Shown one piece after another: positions 24,401-34,458 of a stretch of DNA of 64,000 nucleotides. A program made the translations under genes and the position numbers. The notes below the pieces were generated by a model. That model did no database searches and was not told the origin of the DNA. It was given only the letters and a program-made list of their open reading frames with translations. This stretch comes from Strigops habroptila. Its lineage: Eukaryota > Chordata > Aves > Psittaciformes > Psittacidae. The stretch spans positions 82,224,923 to 82,288,922 of the forward strand of contig NC_044278.2 of assembly GCF_004027225.2 (NCBI RefSeq), written 5' to 3'. How positions within the stretch are numbered: the first letter of the stretch is position 1; every line of letters starts with the position of its first letter.

Positions 24401-27400
24401 AAACTGGAATAGTGATAATGATTTCATTTGTACTCTGAAACTTATTTTTAAACTACTATTTTATTTGGAAAGCTAAATTCCTATGCATAGACAAACGTTC
24501 TTTTAGTAAACCAAAGTGGCTGTTCACTATGATGCACCATCATGATTAGATATTAATATGCTATATTTTTGTTACACTTTTAAAAATAAATATGTAATTA
24601 TTTTACCATAATTTGATCTCTAGACCCTGCTTTGTTTTCAGTGGCGTACATAAAGGAAAGAACATTCAACTGATCTTACGATGTGTGACTGGAAATAAAA
24701 TGCATTCTCTATTTTCTACCTACCTGAATTTTTATCAGTGAACACTGGCAAACAGCAAACAAAATGTCATACAGTTGGTTTTACAAATTACTTTTCCAAG
24801 TATAAATTTTAATAACTGTGGAATACGTACAACAAGGTTGATTACTGCTTAATCCTATTCAATAAGGGGATGGAAAAATCAAATCAAAGGAAATAAAATT
24901 GTTAATATTAACATAAAATATTTCTTAGTTCTGGATGGATTTCTTTTCTGAATTGCTAGGCTACTGACTTAACTTCTCGTATTTTGCATAGAGTACTAGT
25001 AATGATGAGGGAGGGACCTGTGCATGTGTGGATTTATCTGTATATTTATTTGTTGGTAACAGTGGCATTCCGTGAGGTTATTCGGTGTTATAACTGTGCC
25101 AGCTGCTAAATTTAGCATGGATGTGGCTGTTACACTTCTGCTTATACTCTGCTAATATTTGCTAGTAATAGCTGACCTTTTTCTATTTTTTTTCCTTCCT
25201 TCCAGAACTTGGAAATTAAGACAGACTCAGCAAAGGCTTTAGCTGAATCATTGGACAAAGCTGAATCTCCTACATTCCCATATCTAAATACACTGCTCCG
25301 AATTTTGACCACTCGCTGCATGATGCAAGCTGTTTATTTCTGCTCTGGAATGGATAATGATTTTCATCACTATGGTTTAGCCTCACCTATTTATACCCAC
25401 TTTACCTCACCCATTAGAAGGTATTTTTATTTTAGGAACCTTTCAGGGAACAAAAAGAAATTTTTTATTTGTGAATAAATTCTATTTTACATTGTGGTGT
25501 TGTCTGTTTAAAAGAAGATACTGTTTCTGTTCAGCTTTAGATCTCAGTTGAAACAGTGGTGGCTTTAGATGATGATCAGTCTTCACACAAGCTCCCAGGT
25601 TCACTGCCTGTGACTCCTAAGATCAAATAAAATCTTTAAAAAACTCAGAAGTACATCCCTAATGCATATCTCTGGCATAAAAACGCACTTTGGGATCAGT
25701 TAGCATTATGTAAGTCGACCAAAGACTGAGGCAGAGTTTGGTCTGTCATTTTTCAGATGTAAGCCGTGTTTAAATTTTGAGGAGACTGCATTTTACGTAT
25801 AAAAGCATTGCTGATTTGAAACTTGCATTGTAATCAAATCATACACCTTGGAAAATTAGAGGTTTTTTCTTCTTTTTACCAAGAAGTATTCAAGGAAAAT
25901 AATTGTCATATTTTGTTCCTCAGAAAGCTTTCAAGTGAAATCTCTTACAGGAGGATTAAAATTCCTGTGCATTTGTATGGATAATTTGTGGAGCTTCTAG
26001 GAGTCTTAATAGTAAATTTTGGTTGCTTGGAGATGTGTTAAAAAGTTCCTGGTTGAAGTTCTATTAGAAGTTATGTACCAAGATGTTAAAGTGTGATTAT
26101 GCTTCGCAGATGAATGGTATTGAAACACCGTTCTATACTAACTATTTAGTTAGTATAGTTAGTATAGTTCTAACCTATAGAACGGTTAGGTCATATACTG
26201 TTGAGTACAGGCTGTTGGTACAAAGAAGCAGCAAAGTACAGGCTCTACTGGTAGAATATAGTAAAGAATTTATGTTAGAAAACAGTACAGTTCATTCTGG
26301 CTTTGCAGAGTGTATCTTCGGTCAACGAAAAGAGTGATCTTGGATTAATACAGGGAGTTTTCAGTACACCATCATTATTACAAAAATGTTTTGATCTATA
26401 AGAGTCACAAAACCAAAATGATATATATTTGTTTCTTTTTTTAAGTGTGTTTTAATCATTTAATCTCATCTTTGCAGGTATGCTGACATTATAGTACATC
26501 GACTTTTGGCAGTGGCCATAGGAGCAGACGATACTTACCCGGAACTTAGAGATAAACACAAACTAGCGGATATGTGTAAAAATCTCAATTACCGACATAA
26601 AATGGCTCAATACGCACAAAGAGCATCTGTTGCATTCCATACACAGGTAAGGAGTTCTGAGATGTGAGGATTAACTGTGCACTATTTATGTTGATTTTAA
26701 AGGCAGAGAGGGAACATTGAGTTGTGCTTTGTAGAGCAAAACTAAGCGAGTCTGCAGGAACGAGTAAGAACAAAGGCTGCTGCTTTGAGGAAAAGCTTCA
26801 ACATTGCGTTGCTGGCTCTGAAAGATTTAGAGTAATGGCATCTTGAGGATTCTTTTTACTTTGTGTTTTATATAAATATGATGAATGCTTAATACTACAG
26901 TAATTTTATAAACAGTTTATGGGATTTCTTTATTCTGCTTTCAATATGTGGTGTGTAATAATCACTAAGTACAGATTTGTATTTGAATGTTTTCATTTTT
27001 TTAAGCCAGTATATATGTAATACAGAAGAGAATGTTCTAGTCTTTTATTCTTATTCATGTATTTTACTTTTGTTACAGCTGTTCTTCAAAAGCAAAGGAG
27101 TAGTGAATGAAGATGCATATATATTATTTGTAAGAAAAAATGCAATTGTGGTTCTGATTCCCAAGTATGGGCTAGAAGGAACAGTCTTCTTTGAAGAAAA
27201 AGGTAAACCAACACCAAAACTGGATTACAACAATGAGGTATGTTAAATACCTTTATTTTTTTTTATTTGGTAAGTGAGCAGAATGACTAAAATCTAGTTG
27301 GTTTTAGAAGAGTAAGAGAGACTTTTCTAAGCCTCTGAACATTCAGGAGTAATTTGTGTTTATTAATGTTATGTGTGAATATAAATTATTTCCTACAAAA

Positions 27401-30400
27401 ATATTTATCTGTAAAAAAACATAAGACATTGTAAGCTGTGAGTATTTATACAATATTTGAACTTTCAGGTACCGTCACTGACTGTGGAAGACACAACATT
27501 ATGTGTATTTGATAAAGTTAAAGTGAACATTATGTTAGATGCTTCCAACATCCAACATCAGAAAATTCGGATGGTTTTGGTAGAACCAAAGGTAAGGCAC
27601 AACATTTGCAATTCACAGAAATCATATTACCCTCAGTAATCTTAAAAAATCAGCGTATGCTAAAATTGAAGTTTAAACCAGAAGAAAAAAAAAACCACTT
27701 AGCAGCAGATTGTAGCGATTGCTTTGCATCCACTCTCGAGAAGACACAGGTCTGCTTTCACTGGCTGTTGGAAAGAATAAAGGGCTCTAAATTAAATTTC
27801 CCTTCTGCGCCCATCAGGGTTATTTCCACTGATGGGAAAGATGATGATTTGCTGAAGTAGTATCTTTTGAATTTCATGCTTCTGTAATCAAATCTCCCTT
27901 CTGAAAACCTGCCAAAACTCAGTAAGATCACCTTTGTTCCAGTAAATTACCGTGTAACTGCAATGGGCGGCTCAGAAGGAAACTCTATAACTGCTGGCTG
28001 TAAATGGCAGTCCTCTCTTAAAACCGCCACAATATAAAAATTCCCCCTTGATAATGTGGTAAGAACTGTAGTGTCCTATTAACTGTGTCTCTGGTCTTCA
28101 GACTTCCCAATTCTAGCTTCATAGTACATCTGGGACATGGGTTTTCACCTGGTCTCACATCTCAGGTCTGATGAGTATTTTGCATGCCATTGAGTACTTT
28201 CATTAAGTTACATGTGACTGGGTAAACAGATGGTGCAGTAATTAAGTATCCATAATCATGGAGGAAAAAGAAAATCCAAAATAAGCAAGAGGTCCTTGTT
28301 TTTGCAGTCGAACATTATCATTTCTCTTTTTTTTTTTTTTTGCTGAGAAATTATCTGTTTTCAAATGCATCTAAATATGCTTATCGTGGAGCTGTTGTAT
28401 AGGCTTGAGTTGAAGGCAGTCCTCATGATTTCAAAAAGTGGGAGGTAGATAATGCAAGAAAGAAACCTTGCATCCTGCTGTGCATTCACACGCTGAGCTG
28501 CCCACTGCTTATGCTCACCAGTCAGGGTTTGTCTGAGCTGCTTCTGAGGAACACGCTTTGTTCGTTAAAAATGGACACAAATTAAGGCTAATGAAAGCTG
28601 GCTTCCCTTCTACTTCTTGTACTAATTCCTGTGAAGGTCCCTTTTTCTACAACAAACCAAATACTATAATTTTAGCTTTTCCCTTGATACAGGAATGGCC
28701 ATACTAGTTAAGCCAAAATACTTTGTCATCCTGACCATCAGTTACTAGGCCCCCTTCCTTGTAAGGAGCAAGTACAAGAGTCAGATGCACATACAGTGAT
28801 CATTCCCTTTGTGTCCATTCCAAGCTTCCACAAATTACAACTTAAATACTGTCTCACCCAGATGCACATCTCTGTGTTCAGTAGGATGGAGTCTGTTCTG
28901 TGAATTTGTTTTATTCCCAGCTTACACTTTTGACTGCCACAGTATCTTGTAACAGTGAGTTACACAGCTCAGCTTGTATGAAAAAGTGATTGACCTTTCA
29001 TTTGTTTAAAGCCTGATGCCTCATACTGTTACTTGATGACATACTGTATTTCCTACGCTGTGAAAAATAGTCTGTTATTCCCATTTACTACTCCCATGTG
29101 GCCCAATTCTATATACTTCTGTTAGCTCCTGCTTTACCAGAAACCTCCACATCTTTGATCTTCCTCATTGCTTTTATGTTGTTATAGTTCTCTTACGTGA
29201 TTTTATTTGAGCTAGGAGCAGCTGCACATATGACTCTTGTTTGTGAGCACACCACACATCCATACAGGATCACATCCATACAGAGATTAGGTGCAGGATT
29301 GTCTGTGTTGTATGGTGTTATGTGGGAACACTTTGCATCTTTCATTCCTTCTAGTACCAAGACCAGTTTTAAGCAACGAGTTTACGCGCACCAACAGTTG
29401 CTAGCTGACAGTTTTACACTTACTTTTAGAAATCTTGGATGGACTGTACCTAGTCCTGGCACTAAAGGAACACTTTCCTCTTACCCACTTTGTTCTAAAC
29501 TTTTTTTTTTTTTTTTTTGGATAGTAATTTGTCACAGTTTTCTTGATGTTGGTCTTAGTTTTCTTGAGTGCTTCAAATATACTTTCATTACCTGCTTTAG
29601 GCTTCTATTATCATCCAGCTAGCCACTGATGGAGGAGCAAGGAGGAATTTCCTGCCTCTCACTTTTTTATTAGTTCTCAATCTTTTTTGCTTGCCTGTTT
29701 ATTTTAATTTTGTATTTATTTCTTCATTTGGACAAGATCTTCACTTCTTGAAGGATGTCTGTTGACTTGTAATGCTAGTCACTCTACCAACTTCTTTAAC
29801 CGTTCTCTTGAAATTCTATTGATAAATGGCATGTTCTTCCTCCAAGCCATTTTTAAATTCCATTTCACCCCTGAAAGCATTTTGCCTTTTTGCAACCCCC
29901 TTTAATAAAACCTTTATTAAATTCCTTATTGTTGCTCATGTAATGCATTTTAAGGTTTGAGGTTTTTATCACTATTACAGGGATGGTTCTGTGGGTAACC
30001 TCCTAAGCAGGTCCTCAGGCATCAGTTGTTTCTCTCTGTTCATGGGTTCTCTGACCAGTTGCCCCAACAAACAGGCCTTTATGACACCTAGAAACGTAGA
30101 CCCTGTCTTGAGCCTTCTTATGATGCTTACTCATTGAAGGTAATTTATTGTTACTATCTGTTCTCACAGCCTCTCCAATACTCTTTAGCATGTCATCCTA
30201 GTTGCCATCCTAACTAGCTGACCAAAACCATAGCCTTCAGCTTATGGCAGTGGTTTTAATGCCAGCATAGGAGTCTGTGACATGCTCATACAATTAAATG
30301 ACTATTCCTTCTACTGATATATGCTGTTGTCACTTCCACATGATTTATAACCTGGTATTGAAGTCCTAGTGATTGGCTTCCTTGCATCAAGCTTCAGGAG

Positions 30401-31199
30401 CGCCTGTTACCTTTTCTCATTGGACATTACAGTTTGCCCAGAGACCTAAGTGTAGAGGAGCACACGTATGTCTGGTCTTGGTCCAGCTGTTTTATGGACC
30501 TTAATTAAATGAACTGTTACTTCATCACACCTTGCTTTTCTTTCCTCTCCTTGAACACCGCACATGTCCATACTCTCAAAGAAAGCATAGCGTGCTTCCT
30601 GATGACCTCTTTAAAGTACAAATAATTCTCTTATCAGCGTACAGGCTTTCCTCTATTTCTGTTGCTCCTTGCTTTAGAACTGGTTTCCATTTATTTCCAA
30701 AGTTTTTCCCATTTCTGCCAAAGCTAAATGCCTTCTTGCAGTGCAGTGTTCTGAGCCTGACAGGCGCAGCACTGCAGGAAACACGGCAGTGGTGACTTTT
30801 AAAAGCAAAATGGAAATTGTGAGGTTAAGGTCCCTTCTCCCCTCTCACTCATGCCCCTGCCAGTCTGGGCAGCAGAGGTGGTGCTGCTGCCCTTTCCCCG
30901 AGCTCTTCCTAGCTTTTCCTTCAGCCGAGTGTTTCTGCTGCGAGTGTTGTATGATGGTAGACCCTCTTTTAGGGGACTAACAACAGAGTTTCTGATGTTG
31001 ATACAGTGTTTGTAAAAGGTCTGTACAAGTGAACTCAAGTTTCATCATGATGTTATGAGCTAAAATTGAGTTAAAAGTGTTCTGACTTCCAATGCTGTTC
31101 TTACTGTAGATACAAGGAAATGAGGTGCCTGCAGATCTATCTACAGAGACAAGCAGCAACGATGAACCAGAGAAGAAGAAAAGGAAGCTACAAAAATAG
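9197..31199 (+). CDS. DIS3: DIS3 (RRP44), catalytic exonuclease and endonuclease of the RNA exosome
   Basis: DIS3 degrades and trims RNA 3'-to-5' as the active subunit of the nuclear and cytoplasmic exosome. Twenty-one coding exons give about 958 residues; human DIS3 has 958. The order of domains is as follows. An N-terminal Cys motif lies at C31, C36 and C39. The PIN endonuclease follows, with acidic residues D71, D148 and D179. Two cold-shock domains lie at about residues 220-450. The RNB domain (about 465-790) holds the catalytic Asp cluster [13 protein letters not shown] at 477-489 and the SPIRRYADVIVHR motif. An S1 domain covers about 836-915, with a basic tail ending KKKRKLQK. The ATG at 9197 has G at -3. 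All introns are GT-AG except intron 16 (GC-AG). The exon 4 to exon 5 junction does not keep frame in this sequence, and residue numbers beyond 220 assume exon 5 is read from 14217. Everything else is intact, so I take the gene to be functional. Confidence 0.97.
9768..10080 (-). mobile_element. CR1 LINE fragment in DIS3 intron 1
   Basis: It begins GATCACAGAATTCTGGTTGG and continues through CCCTGGGGAGATTATTCC. The body extends about 300 bp. Confidence 0.85.
10870..11043 (+). mobile_element. CR1 LINE 3' fragment in DIS3 intron 1
   Basis: It contains CTTGGCAGGGGGTTTGGGCT and ends CTGATTCTG after TCCCTTCCAAACCTAACGAT, the CR1 3' end. The left limit is uncertain. Confidence 0.75.
11724..11881 (+). 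CDS. DIS3: DIS3 coding exon 2, residues 79-131
   Basis: Acceptor TTCCTCAG ends at 11723; donor GTAAGG; phase 2. It is part of the PIN domain, with [13 protein letters not shown] and FTNEHH. Confidence 0.95.
12641..12834 (+). CDS. DIS3: DIS3 coding exon 3, residues 131-196
   Basis: Acceptor TTATTTAG; donor GTAAGT; phase 1. It carries [10 protein letters not shown] (D148, PIN catalytic) and LTNDR (D179). Confidence 0.95.
12949..13022 (+). CDS. DIS3: DIS3 coding exon 4, residues 196-220
   Basis: Acceptor CTTTTGTAG; donor GTATGT; phase 0 after SDEG. The 74 nt match the family. Confidence 0.92.
14080..14205. repeat. T/G low-complexity tract before DIS3 exon 5
   Basis: About 125 bp of T runs and GGTTT/TTGTTG units sit directly against the exon 5 acceptor. 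Such DNA is prone to sequencing and assembly errors. Confidence 0.9.
14218..14372 (+). CDS. DIS3: DIS3 coding exon 5, residues about 221-272 (5' boundary problematic)
   Basis: The open frame from 14217 reads [15 protein letters not shown] and onward to GDVEEKE, with donor GTAAGT at 14373 in phase 0. The only nearby AG acceptor ends at 14217, which starts the exon in the wrong phase after exon 4. The family normally has three more residues here (N-E-I), but the bases upstream give an in-frame TAA and no AG in phase. The exon itself is secure; the junction is not. Confidence 0.8.
15188..15352 (+). CDS. DIS3: DIS3 coding exon 6, residues 273-327
   Basis: Acceptor ATTCCAG; donor GTATGA (a weak variant); phase 0. 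It encodes [16 protein letters not shown], a conserved cold-shock region, then an acidic linker rich in D and E. Confidence 0.93.
16271..16384 (+). CDS. DIS3: DIS3 coding exon 7, residues 328-365
   Basis: Acceptor TTCTACCAG; donor GTAAGG; phase 0. It contains [18 protein letters not shown]. Confidence 0.95.
16477..16614 (+). CDS. DIS3: DIS3 coding exon 8, residues 366-411
   Basis: Acceptor GTTAATAG; donor GTAAGT; phase 0. It contains [11 protein letters not shown] and [14 protein letters not shown]. The intron before it is only 92 bp. Confidence 0.95.
17716..17862 (+). CDS. DIS3: DIS3 coding exon 9, residues 412-460
   Basis: Acceptor TCTCTCAG; donor GTAATA; phase 0. It contains [18 protein letters not shown] and [10 protein letters not shown]. 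Confidence 0.95.
19142..19258 (+). CDS. DIS3: DIS3 coding exon 10, residues 461-499 (RNB catalytic Asp cluster)
   Basis: Acceptor AATTTCAG; donor GTATTG; phase 0. It holds [17 protein letters not shown], the magnesium-binding Asp cluster of RNase II-type enzymes, with all Asp residues present. Confidence 0.96.
20091..20192 (+). CDS. DIS3: DIS3 coding exon 11, residues 500-533
   Basis: Acceptor GTTTTTTAG; donor GTAATT; phase 0. It contains [19 protein letters not shown] and RGTTVYL, core RNB motifs. Confidence 0.96.
20773..20837 (+). CDS. DIS3: DIS3 coding exon 12, residues 534-555
   Basis: Acceptor CTTTGCAG; donor GTATAT; phase 2. It reads [16 protein letters not shown]. The next intron is only 95 bp. 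Confidence 0.95.
20933..21017 (+). CDS. DIS3: DIS3 coding exon 13, residues 555-583
   Basis: Acceptor CTCTCATAG; donor GTTAGT; phase 0. It contains [16 protein letters not shown]. Confidence 0.94.
21135..21175 (+). mobile_element. Short CR1 3' relic in DIS3 intron 13
   Basis: About 40 bp containing TGATGATCCTTGAGGTCCCT and TCCAACC. Confidence 0.6.
21691..21818 (+). CDS. DIS3: DIS3 coding exon 14, residues 584-626
   Basis: Acceptor TCTTCAAG; donor GTAAAC; phase 2. It contains [14 protein letters not shown] and [13 protein letters not shown]. Confidence 0.95.
22333..22419 (+). CDS. DIS3: DIS3 coding exon 15, residues 626-655
   Basis: Acceptor GTCTTCCAG; donor GTATGT; phase 2. It contains [19 protein letters not shown]. 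Confidence 0.95.
22531..22710 (-). mobile_element. CR1 LINE fragment in DIS3 intron 15
   Basis: It reads TCATAGAATTATAAAAT, then GGGTTGGAAGGGACCTTTAA and CACTGCCAGGGATGGGGCAG. Confidence 0.9.
23320..23428 (+). mobile_element. CR1 LINE 3' fragment in DIS3 intron 15
   Basis: It contains GGCAGGGGGGTTGGAACTAG and ends with ATTCTATG repeated twice, the CR1 terminal repeat. Confidence 0.9.
23535..23691 (+). CDS. DIS3: DIS3 coding exon 16, residues 655-707, with GC splice donor
   Basis: Acceptor TTGATAG. It contains [19 protein letters not shown] and [13 protein letters not shown]. It ends AAG followed by GCAAGT, a GC-type donor with otherwise ideal consensus; phase 0. Confidence 0.94.
25206..25420 (+). 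CDS. DIS3: DIS3 coding exon 17, residues 708-779
   Basis: Acceptor CCTTCCAG; donor GTATTT; phase 2. It contains [24 protein letters not shown] and [19 protein letters not shown], conserved RNB core motifs. Confidence 0.96.
26128..26185. repeat. Nested inverted repeat in DIS3 intron 17
   Basis: The inner perfect arms CTATACTAACTA (26133-26144) and TAGTTAGTATAG (26147-26158) flank TT. TTAGTATAG is then repeated directly at 26159-26167. The outer arms CCGTTCTATA (26128-26137) and TATAGAACGG (26176-26185) enclose the whole. Confidence 0.9.
26478..26646 (+). CDS. DIS3: DIS3 coding exon 18, residues 779-835
   Basis: Acceptor CTTTGCAG; donor GTAAGG; phase 0. It contains [17 protein letters not shown] and [15 protein letters not shown], the end of the RNB domain. 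Confidence 0.96.
27079..27237 (+). CDS. DIS3: DIS3 coding exon 19, residues 836-888
   Basis: Acceptor TTGTTACAG; donor GTATGT; phase 0. It contains [19 protein letters not shown], the S1 RNA-binding domain. Confidence 0.95.
27469..27591 (+). CDS. DIS3: DIS3 coding exon 20, residues 889-929
   Basis: Acceptor ACTTTCAG; donor GTAAGG; phase 0. It encodes [14 protein letters not shown] and [12 protein letters not shown], the end of the S1 domain. Confidence 0.95.
27592..31109 (+). other. DIS3: DIS3 intron 20, with an old CR1/L3-like LINE remnant
   Basis: At 3.5 kb this is the largest DIS3 intron. It contains a decayed LINE at about 28,650-29,180 and a poly-T run near 29,500. From 29,180 to 31,100 I see no gene or named repeat. 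Confidence 0.6.
28650..29180 (-). mobile_element. Very old CR1/L3-like LINE remnant in DIS3 intron 20
   Basis: Decayed, but in an order typical of amniote CR1-L3 elements read backwards: a segment near CAGTGAGTTACACAGC, then TTTGTTTAAAGCCTGATGCC, then a CCCATTTACTAC region. Recognised from memory of the family consensus. Confidence 0.5.
31110..31199 (+). CDS. DIS3: DIS3 coding exon 21 with stop codon, residues 930-958
   Basis: Acceptor TTACTGTAG; stop TAG at 31197-31199. The C-terminal tail ends KKKRKLQK, basic like other DIS3 tails. The preceding intron is about 3.5 kb. Confidence 0.93.
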   Translation: MQGNEVPADLSTETSSNDEPEKKKRKLQK

Positions 31200-31425
31200 C
31201 TGGATATTAAAGTTAATAGGAAGTCACGCATGAATTCTTTGTATTTACGTATTTTTTCCCCATGGGCAAAATGCTAGAAACAGATTCTGTTTACTTTTAA
31301 ATATACATTTTAATAATTTGTAAAATTGACTTTTTAAAGAAAAAACTTTTTAATGAATATGTATGTATGCAGCAGAACAATAGTTTTAAAACCATGTATA
31401 TCTATAGTTTTGTCCTGTGGGTGAA

Positions 31426-31431
31426 AATAAA
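31426..31431 (+). terminator. DIS3: DIS3 polyadenylation signal AATAAA
   Basis: A canonical AATAAA lies 227 bp after the DIS3 stop, followed within 20-40 bp by T-rich sequence. This is the likely end of the short DIS3 3' UTR, near 31,450. Confidence 0.7.
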
Positions 31432-32124
31432 TGCTTCTGCCAAGTGAAGGAATAGTTGTATTTTATTTTTTAACAGCCTTAAGGCTATTCCAAGAGCCTG
31501 ACAAAAGTCAGTTTTTTCAATCTGCTAACAGAACTTACTCTTGAATGATGAAGTCCGTAGACTCATGCTGGCAAGTTACAATTATTAGTTAGTTAGAATT
31601 CTTATTTTGTGCCTTGAACCTCATGGTTACAGCCCAGCTCCATCTCCTGACTATGTAGTCATAAAGCATGTTTATGTGCTGTGAGGCCTGATGTAGTTTG
31701 AGTGAGTGTGCTCCTGGGCTCAGCTCTGAACTCCCCAACCACAGGGACACCAAGGTGGCTGTTACTGAATTCTGCATGTTTGTTTCAGTGAAACTGTAAC
31801 TCCAAAGCACCTGGGAGTTCCAAGCTCTCAAAGCCAAGAAACTGCAGTCCCACATACTGCAAGTGTTCCTCAGAGATCTTCGGAGAGTTACAGCTCACAA
31901 ACTTCTATACTAGTCACTTGGTGCTTTCCTTGGTTAATGAGCAGGCCACAGCTGATCAATATGTGGTTGTCACCTGTCCATGCTTATGCAGCTCCCCCAG
32001 TGCTGTCATTGTAAAGGACTGAATCAGGTTTATAAAGTACGTATTTACAGAAAGCACCAAAAGAAGACAACTGACTCCAACAACAGAAACACATCCCCCC
32101 CAAATGCGATGTTTGAATCCTAGT

Positions 32125-32345
32125 ACAGTTTGGGTACAAGAGACCTTAAAGCTCATCCAGTTCCAGCCCCCCTGCCATGGGTAGGGACACCTTCCACTAG
32201 ACCAGATTGCTCAAAGCTTCATCAAACCCAGCCTTGCCAGGGATGGGGCAGCCACAACTTCTCTGTTCCACTGTCTCGGCACCCTCACAGTAAAGAGCTG
32301 CTTCCTAATATCTACTCTAAGTCTACCCTCCTGTCACCACTACTC
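32125..32345 (-). mobile_element. CR1 LINE fragment between DIS3 and BORA
   Basis: It contains GGGACACCTTCCACTAGACC and GCCAGGGATGGGGCAGCCAC. Confidence 0.88.
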
Positions 32346-34430
32346 TAAAAAGCTTCAGAAACTTTAAAAATAAAAATGAGCTTCACGACAGATGTGCAGA
32401 GCACGGGCTCTCTCACTGATACCATGTGTTACAATAACCGAAACCGGTTTTTACCTGTGCATATGAGAGCAAAAGCTCACTGAGCTCCTTCCCTGACCTC
32501 CTACCTCTGCTCCCCAACGGCCCCCACCCAAACAATGCATACACATGCGTGTTACTGGCAGCATCAAAGGAAAGATGCTGCAAAATGTAGCAAAGAAATA
32601 AATACCAGCTAGGTGTGAAAGAGATGTCTTTATTCTGTTTCACTATTCAATGTATAATTAATACATTTATGTTAAAGGACTTTCCTTAAAACTGTAATTA
32701 ATTTAATGTAAACAATGACCGTTTTGTGCAACGTGTGCCAACCAACGTGTGAAGTACAACCAGAGAAACAGAATGGTCAAACGATTTCCATGGTAATTTG
32801 CACAGCAGGTTTCTTATACAAAGCAGTTACACAAACAACATTAAAACACACGCACGCTTTCATAAAATAAATAATTCCCATCCAATTGAAGACTATAAAA
32901 CAAGACAGAAAATACAGGCAACTTATTTGGGGGGATCCTTAATTACTTCTCACATTCACTCGTTTCTGCTGTTACATTTCTCTTACCCTTAAGAAAACAC
33001 TTCTACAGGGTGCAGTTAAATAGCTTAGTGATTGCTTTTTTTATTTGCAAATACTCTGAAAGCCTCTGATCATTGAACACATCAAGAATCAAAAATTTTA
33101 ATTAAAAAAATAAAACCTAATCTTAAGTACAGCTGTTATGGTGAACAGTTCAGAAACAGATCATCATTTGGACCACCCTGCTTCTCATCTTCCCCTTTAA
33201 CATTATTCCTACCTTTAGTAATCACACTTGCAAAAATAAATCCTTTGTACAGTCTGGAGATCTGAAATTCACCCTTTTAGTTGATTATTGTTAAAAGGAT
33301 GCAAAGTCATAACTAACTTTTAAACCTCAGACAAGTTGTGCCTTGCTTTGGAGATAGATACAAACCTTACAAGCTAAAGCTAAGGACGTTATGAAGGCCC
33401 TATTCAATAAATTCATCTTGCAGAAGTCCAAGCTCATTCTCTACTTCAACAAAATTCATCCCCTAAAAGTTACCAGTTCAGTGCATTTCCACCTTGTAGG
33501 AGGGCACTGCTTCAAGGTGGTGAAACAGATACTTCGGGACATTAGGTTCAATTACTATCGATCCCATATGCATTACTGAAATACTGATTAAACTGCTATG
33601 GAGGTAAAACCACTGCATGTCCATGTCTGCTGGTTAGGAATCTAAAGTGATTTTCTTAATTACTACTTTTGCAATGTGAGAACTAAACCCAAGCGATGCT
33701 TAGTTGATGGCACAGGAGTTTCCCTTTAAATGTATTTTTCAGAAAGCCTTCCCTGGTGAATTCTTAATGAAACCATTTCAAGAGCTGTTCTATCCATGCG
33801 CCACTTGCACAAGTCTCGGGCCTGAGGCATTTGGTTTTAATGCTACACAATTCTTGCACCTCCCCTTTTGAGATTTTCAGAAAACGTCATCACCTTCAAA
33901 TTTAGGTCTGACCTGTGAACTGTTTTGGGCTTTGGTACAAGCTTTTCTGTGGGCTGCAGAATAGAACAGGAACCCAAACTTCCACCCAGAACCCTGGGAC
34001 TGGGTGCCCTTGCTACAGACAGCGTGAAAGGCTCCTTCACCTGGGGAGCACCTACTGGAATGGACTTTTGTCTTTGATTAATGCAATAAAGTTCACTCCA
34101 GAGCTGTACAAACACAAACCTCAGGATTTCCCTTATCTCCTCTTCCTAGTCACTAGGTCTACAACATTACCATATGGATTCCCTCCCCGCCTCCACATTC
34201 ACATATAGAACTTCCAGAAGGTTCTTTTAAACAAATCAAATTTAATCAAATCTGATTTGATTAGGCAAAGGGAGTTCTGGCCTTCCAGACCCTCCTCATT
34301 CCAGTACTTTTGTTCATCAGTGGTTTTCTTGAAAGTATCACGACTTTTATATTAATACTTTTTGCAGTAAGTGCCATACAACAGTTAATTATATTTCTAA
34401 ATGTTTATCTATTAAATATTTTGGCAATTT

Positions 34431-34458
34431 CTGTAAGCAACCTAACAGTTGCTTACAG
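34431..34458. repeat. Perfect 11-bp inverted repeat (hairpin)
   Basis: CTGTAAGCAAC and GTTGCTTACAG flank the loop CTAACA, in the DIS3-BORA interval. Confidence 0.9.

Noticed and set aside
29197-29622. 141-codon open frame in DIS3 intron 20
   Set aside because: It overlaps the end of a decayed LINE and a poly-T run, and has no recognisable domain or splice context.
33843-34208. Overlapping open frames in the DIS3-BORA interval
   Set aside because: Short frames on both strands without family resemblance or splice context; probably UTR or intergenic DNA.
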